Shown one piece after another: positions 7,329 through 8,493 of a stretch of 8,493 bases of DNA (the first letter of the stretch is position 1; each line of letters starts with the position of its first letter). The notes below the pieces were generated by a model. The model saw only the letters and a program-made list of their open reading frames with translations. It had not been told where the DNA came from and did not search any database. This DNA is from Marine Group II euryarchaeote MED-G33 (GTDB taxonomy: Archaea > Thermoplasmatota > Poseidoniia > Poseidoniales > Thalassarchaeaceae): assembly GCA_949538655.1 (NCBI GenBank), contig CATISE010000028.1:1-8493 (forward strand), written 5' to 3'. A program made the position numbers and the translations under genes.

Positions 7329-7366
7329 TTCAGCGTTTGTCGACCCGTAGGGTCGACTAAATATCC
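7329..7366 (-). promoter_or_regulatory. Putative promoter/operator of the aromatic gene block
   Basis: On the minus strand a TATA-like GGATATTTA (7358-7366) is followed by an inverted repeat and then 10 bases before the ATG at 7328. An archaeal start site about 26 bases after the TATA centre would fall near 7336, leaving a leader of only about 8 bases. That matches the absence of a Shine-Dalgarno motif at this gene only. No clear BRE is visible upstream. The promoter is inferred from spacing and not shown directly. Confidence 0.45.
7339..7357. repeat. Perfect 8-bp inverted repeat, 3-base centre
   Basis: GTCGACCC (7339-7346), GTA, then GGGTCGAC (7350-7357). After one mismatch the arms extend by two further T-A pairs. 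The repeat begins at the first base of the exonuclease III stop codon and ends 10 bases before the ADH synthase ATG. As DNA it is a plausible dimeric repressor site; as RNA it would form a strong hairpin. No T-tract follows on either strand, so it does not look like an intrinsic terminator. Confidence 0.85.
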
Positions 7367-8133
7367 AAATCGACGATGACTGGAGCGTGGTCACTGACGA
7401 CCAAACCGCCCTCCCTCATGACCGATGCTCGCTGTAGTAGTGGGGCGCCTGCAGCATTTGCAAGAACGTAATCAATCCTCCAACCTCGATCTTTCTCACG
7501 GGCTTGACCACGATTCGACCACCAGGAGTATGGTCCCTTGCCGGGACCGACACCGATTCGGAGCAAATCATTCCACCCGGAGGCGAGGAGGCGGTCGAAC
7601 CATTCTCGTTCATGAGGTAAAAATCCACTTGAATTTTTGTTTGCAACGGGATTCCAAATATCGTCTTCAGTATGGGCGATATTGAGGTCACCACAGAGGA
7701 ATACAGGTTCATCCAATTTTGTGAATGGACGCGCCCATTCGAGTAAATCTTCCATCCACTGTTCTTTCCAAATTTGACGCTCAATTTTATTGGAACCGCT
7801 GGGAAGGTAACAATTCAAACAATGCACGCCGTTGTGATAGGTGTGAAGCATCCGTCCTTCCAAGTCATCGGGATCCAGATTTGTACCCGTTCCACGGCCC
7901 TCGTCTGTGAATGATTCCTTGGCCCAAGTTGCGACACCCGAGTAGCCTTTCTTTTCAGCAGGATGCATCAGCGAATGAGCCATTGTTGGTTCCCAACCCT
8001 TGGGCAATTGCTCTGGCAATGCCCGAGTCTCTTGGAGTAACAGAATGTCTGGATTGATACGTTCGACAAAATCATCCAGACCTTTGCGAATCGCGGCACG
8101 GATTCCATTGAGATTCCAAGTGACCAAACGCAT
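7357..8133 (-). CDS. xthA: Exodeoxyribonuclease III / AP endonuclease
   Basis: The 258-residue protein has the normal length for the ExoIII branch of the EEP nuclease superfamily. It acts in base excision repair by cutting at abasic sites and trimming 3' ends, with a metal ion. Motifs in order are TWNLNGIRAA (5-14, Asn7), LLLQETR (31-37, metal-binding Glu35), GYSGVATW (63-70), LNCYLPSG (106-113, Tyr109), CGDLNIAHTEDD (147-158, Asp149 and Asn151), FLPHEREWF (171-179), YSWWSNRGQ (202-210), RIDYVLA (219-225, Asp221) and SDHAPV (247-252, the catalytic Asp-His pair). All key residues are present, so it should be active. The ATG start at 8133 is supported by GAGGTG 5 bases upstream, which overlaps the stop of the permease gene; the gap is 9 bases. 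It is probably transcribed with the permease and not with the aromatic genes. Confidence 0.95.
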   Translation of the reverse strand: MRLVTWNLNGIRAAIRKGLDDFVERINPDILLLQETRALPEQLPKGWEPTMAHSLMHPAEKKGYSGVATWAKESFTDEGRGTGTNLDPDDLEGRMLHTYHNGVHCLNCYLPSGSNKIERQIWKEQWMEDLLEWARPFTKLDEPVFLCGDLNIAHTEDDIWNPVANKNSSGFLPHEREWFDRLLASGWNDLLRIGVGPGKGPYSWWSNRGQAREKDRGWRIDYVLANAAGAPLLQRASVMREGGLVVSDHAPVIVDLDI

Positions 8134-8142
8134 CCAAACACC

Positions 8143-8493
8143 TCACTGAGACATGTCTTTGACCTTGTCAACAAGATCCATTTTCTTGATTCTCCACATT
8201 CCAAAGGGTGTCAATGAGATGGAGATAAAGACGACGATTCCAATCAGAATAAAAATTGAATCATTGGAAGGTTCGACGGTGAAATATGCTGACCAAGTCG
8301 TAAATGAAGACATCATGAGTTGTGTTCCTAAAACTGAGAATATGCATCCCAAAATCCCGCCGATGAGGCCGATGCCGAGGTGTTCCCCAAACAACATCGC
8401 TCCCAAACGGTTGTTGGATGCCCCGAGTACTCTGAGTGTTGCCAATTCACGATCTCTCTCGGCGAGATTCATGACCAATGTGTTGAACAGAAC
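8143..8493 (-). CDS. FtsX/MacB-like ABC permease, C-terminal part
   Basis: The frame is open through the right window edge, so only the last 116 residues are seen and the true start is outside; the TTG at 8478 is an internal codon. The hallmark ERDRELATLRVLGAS is the cytoplasmic loop motif of FtsX-domain permeases (MacB, LolC/E type). It is followed by a membrane segment (about residues 34-58, FGEHLGIGLIGGILG and onward), a short outer loop, a second helix (about 80-102), and the cytoplasmic tail that ends these proteins. Such permeases work with an ABC ATPase, typically to move lipids, lipoproteins or peptides or to drive an extracytoplasmic partner. The substrate cannot be told from this fragment, and the ATPase is not in the window. 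The stop lies 9 bases before exonuclease III. Confidence 0.85.
   Translation of the reverse strand, partial: VLFNTLVMNLAERDRELATLRVLGASNNRLGAMLFGEHLGIGLIGGILGCIFSVLGTQLMMSSFTTWSAYFTVEPSNDSIFILIGIVVFISISLTPFGMWRIKKMDLVDKVKDMSQ

Noticed and set aside
7339..7357. Reading the inverted repeat as an intrinsic terminator for exonuclease III
   Set aside because: No T-rich tract follows on the minus strand (AAACGCTGAA follows), and the position relative to a TATA-like element fits an operator better.
8143..8478. A small complete 111-residue membrane protein starting at TTG 8478
   Set aside because: The frame continues unbroken to the window edge and the sequence is the typical C-terminal part of an FtsX-domain permease.
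1..8493. Defence system, mobile element, CRISPR array, tRNA or rRNA
   Set aside because: No direct repeat arrays, transposase, integrase, toxin-antitoxin motifs or RNA gene signatures were seen; the genes are housekeeping or envelope-related and closely packed.

Overview
The window looks like a chromosomal segment of a planktonic euryarchaeon, most likely Poseidoniales (Marine Group II) or a close Thermoplasmata relative. The main evidence is an archaeal-type route into aromatic amino acids: an aldolase-type ADH synthase (AroA'), a 3-dehydroquinate synthase II (AroB') and a GHMP-family shikimate kinase. These replace the bacterial AroF/G/H, AroB and AroK/L enzymes. Other evidence is a DUF58 plus membrane-protein pair, very tight gene packing, and Shine-Dalgarno motifs (AGGTGA, GGAGGG) in front of genes inside the runs. 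The exact lineage is an inference from gene content; no marker gene for it is present.

Layout. Positions 1-2220 (plus strand) hold a DUF58 protein that is cut at the window's left edge, followed directly by a six-helix membrane protein of unknown function. Positions 2224-8493 (minus strand, so read right to left) hold the C-terminal end of an FtsX/MacB-like permease, exonuclease III, and then a five-gene block: ADH synthase, 3-dehydroquinate synthase II, shikimate kinase, chorismate synthase and aspartate kinase. The two strands converge with only 3 bases between the stop codons. No intergenic stretch exceeds about 30 bases. I saw no RNA genes, mobile elements, CRISPR arrays or long repeats.

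How the genes fit together. The last gene of the aromatic block, aspartate kinase, fits the pathway. In the archaeal route aspartate semialdehyde, which is made from aspartyl phosphate, is one of the two substrates of ADH synthase. The block therefore encodes the first step of substrate supply, the two entry reactions, the kinase step and the final chorismate-forming step. Dehydroquinase, shikimate dehydrogenase, EPSP synthase and aspartate semialdehyde dehydrogenase are not in the window and must be encoded elsewhere.

The block has its own likely promoter. A perfect 8-bp inverted repeat with a 3-base centre lies directly after the exonuclease III stop, between a TATA-like element and the ADH synthase start. 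That start has no Shine-Dalgarno motif, whereas every internal gene of the block has one. This pattern suggests a short-leader or leaderless transcript, possibly controlled through the repeat. It is the most interesting non-coding signal here. I did not find a defence island or an obviously new multi-gene system.
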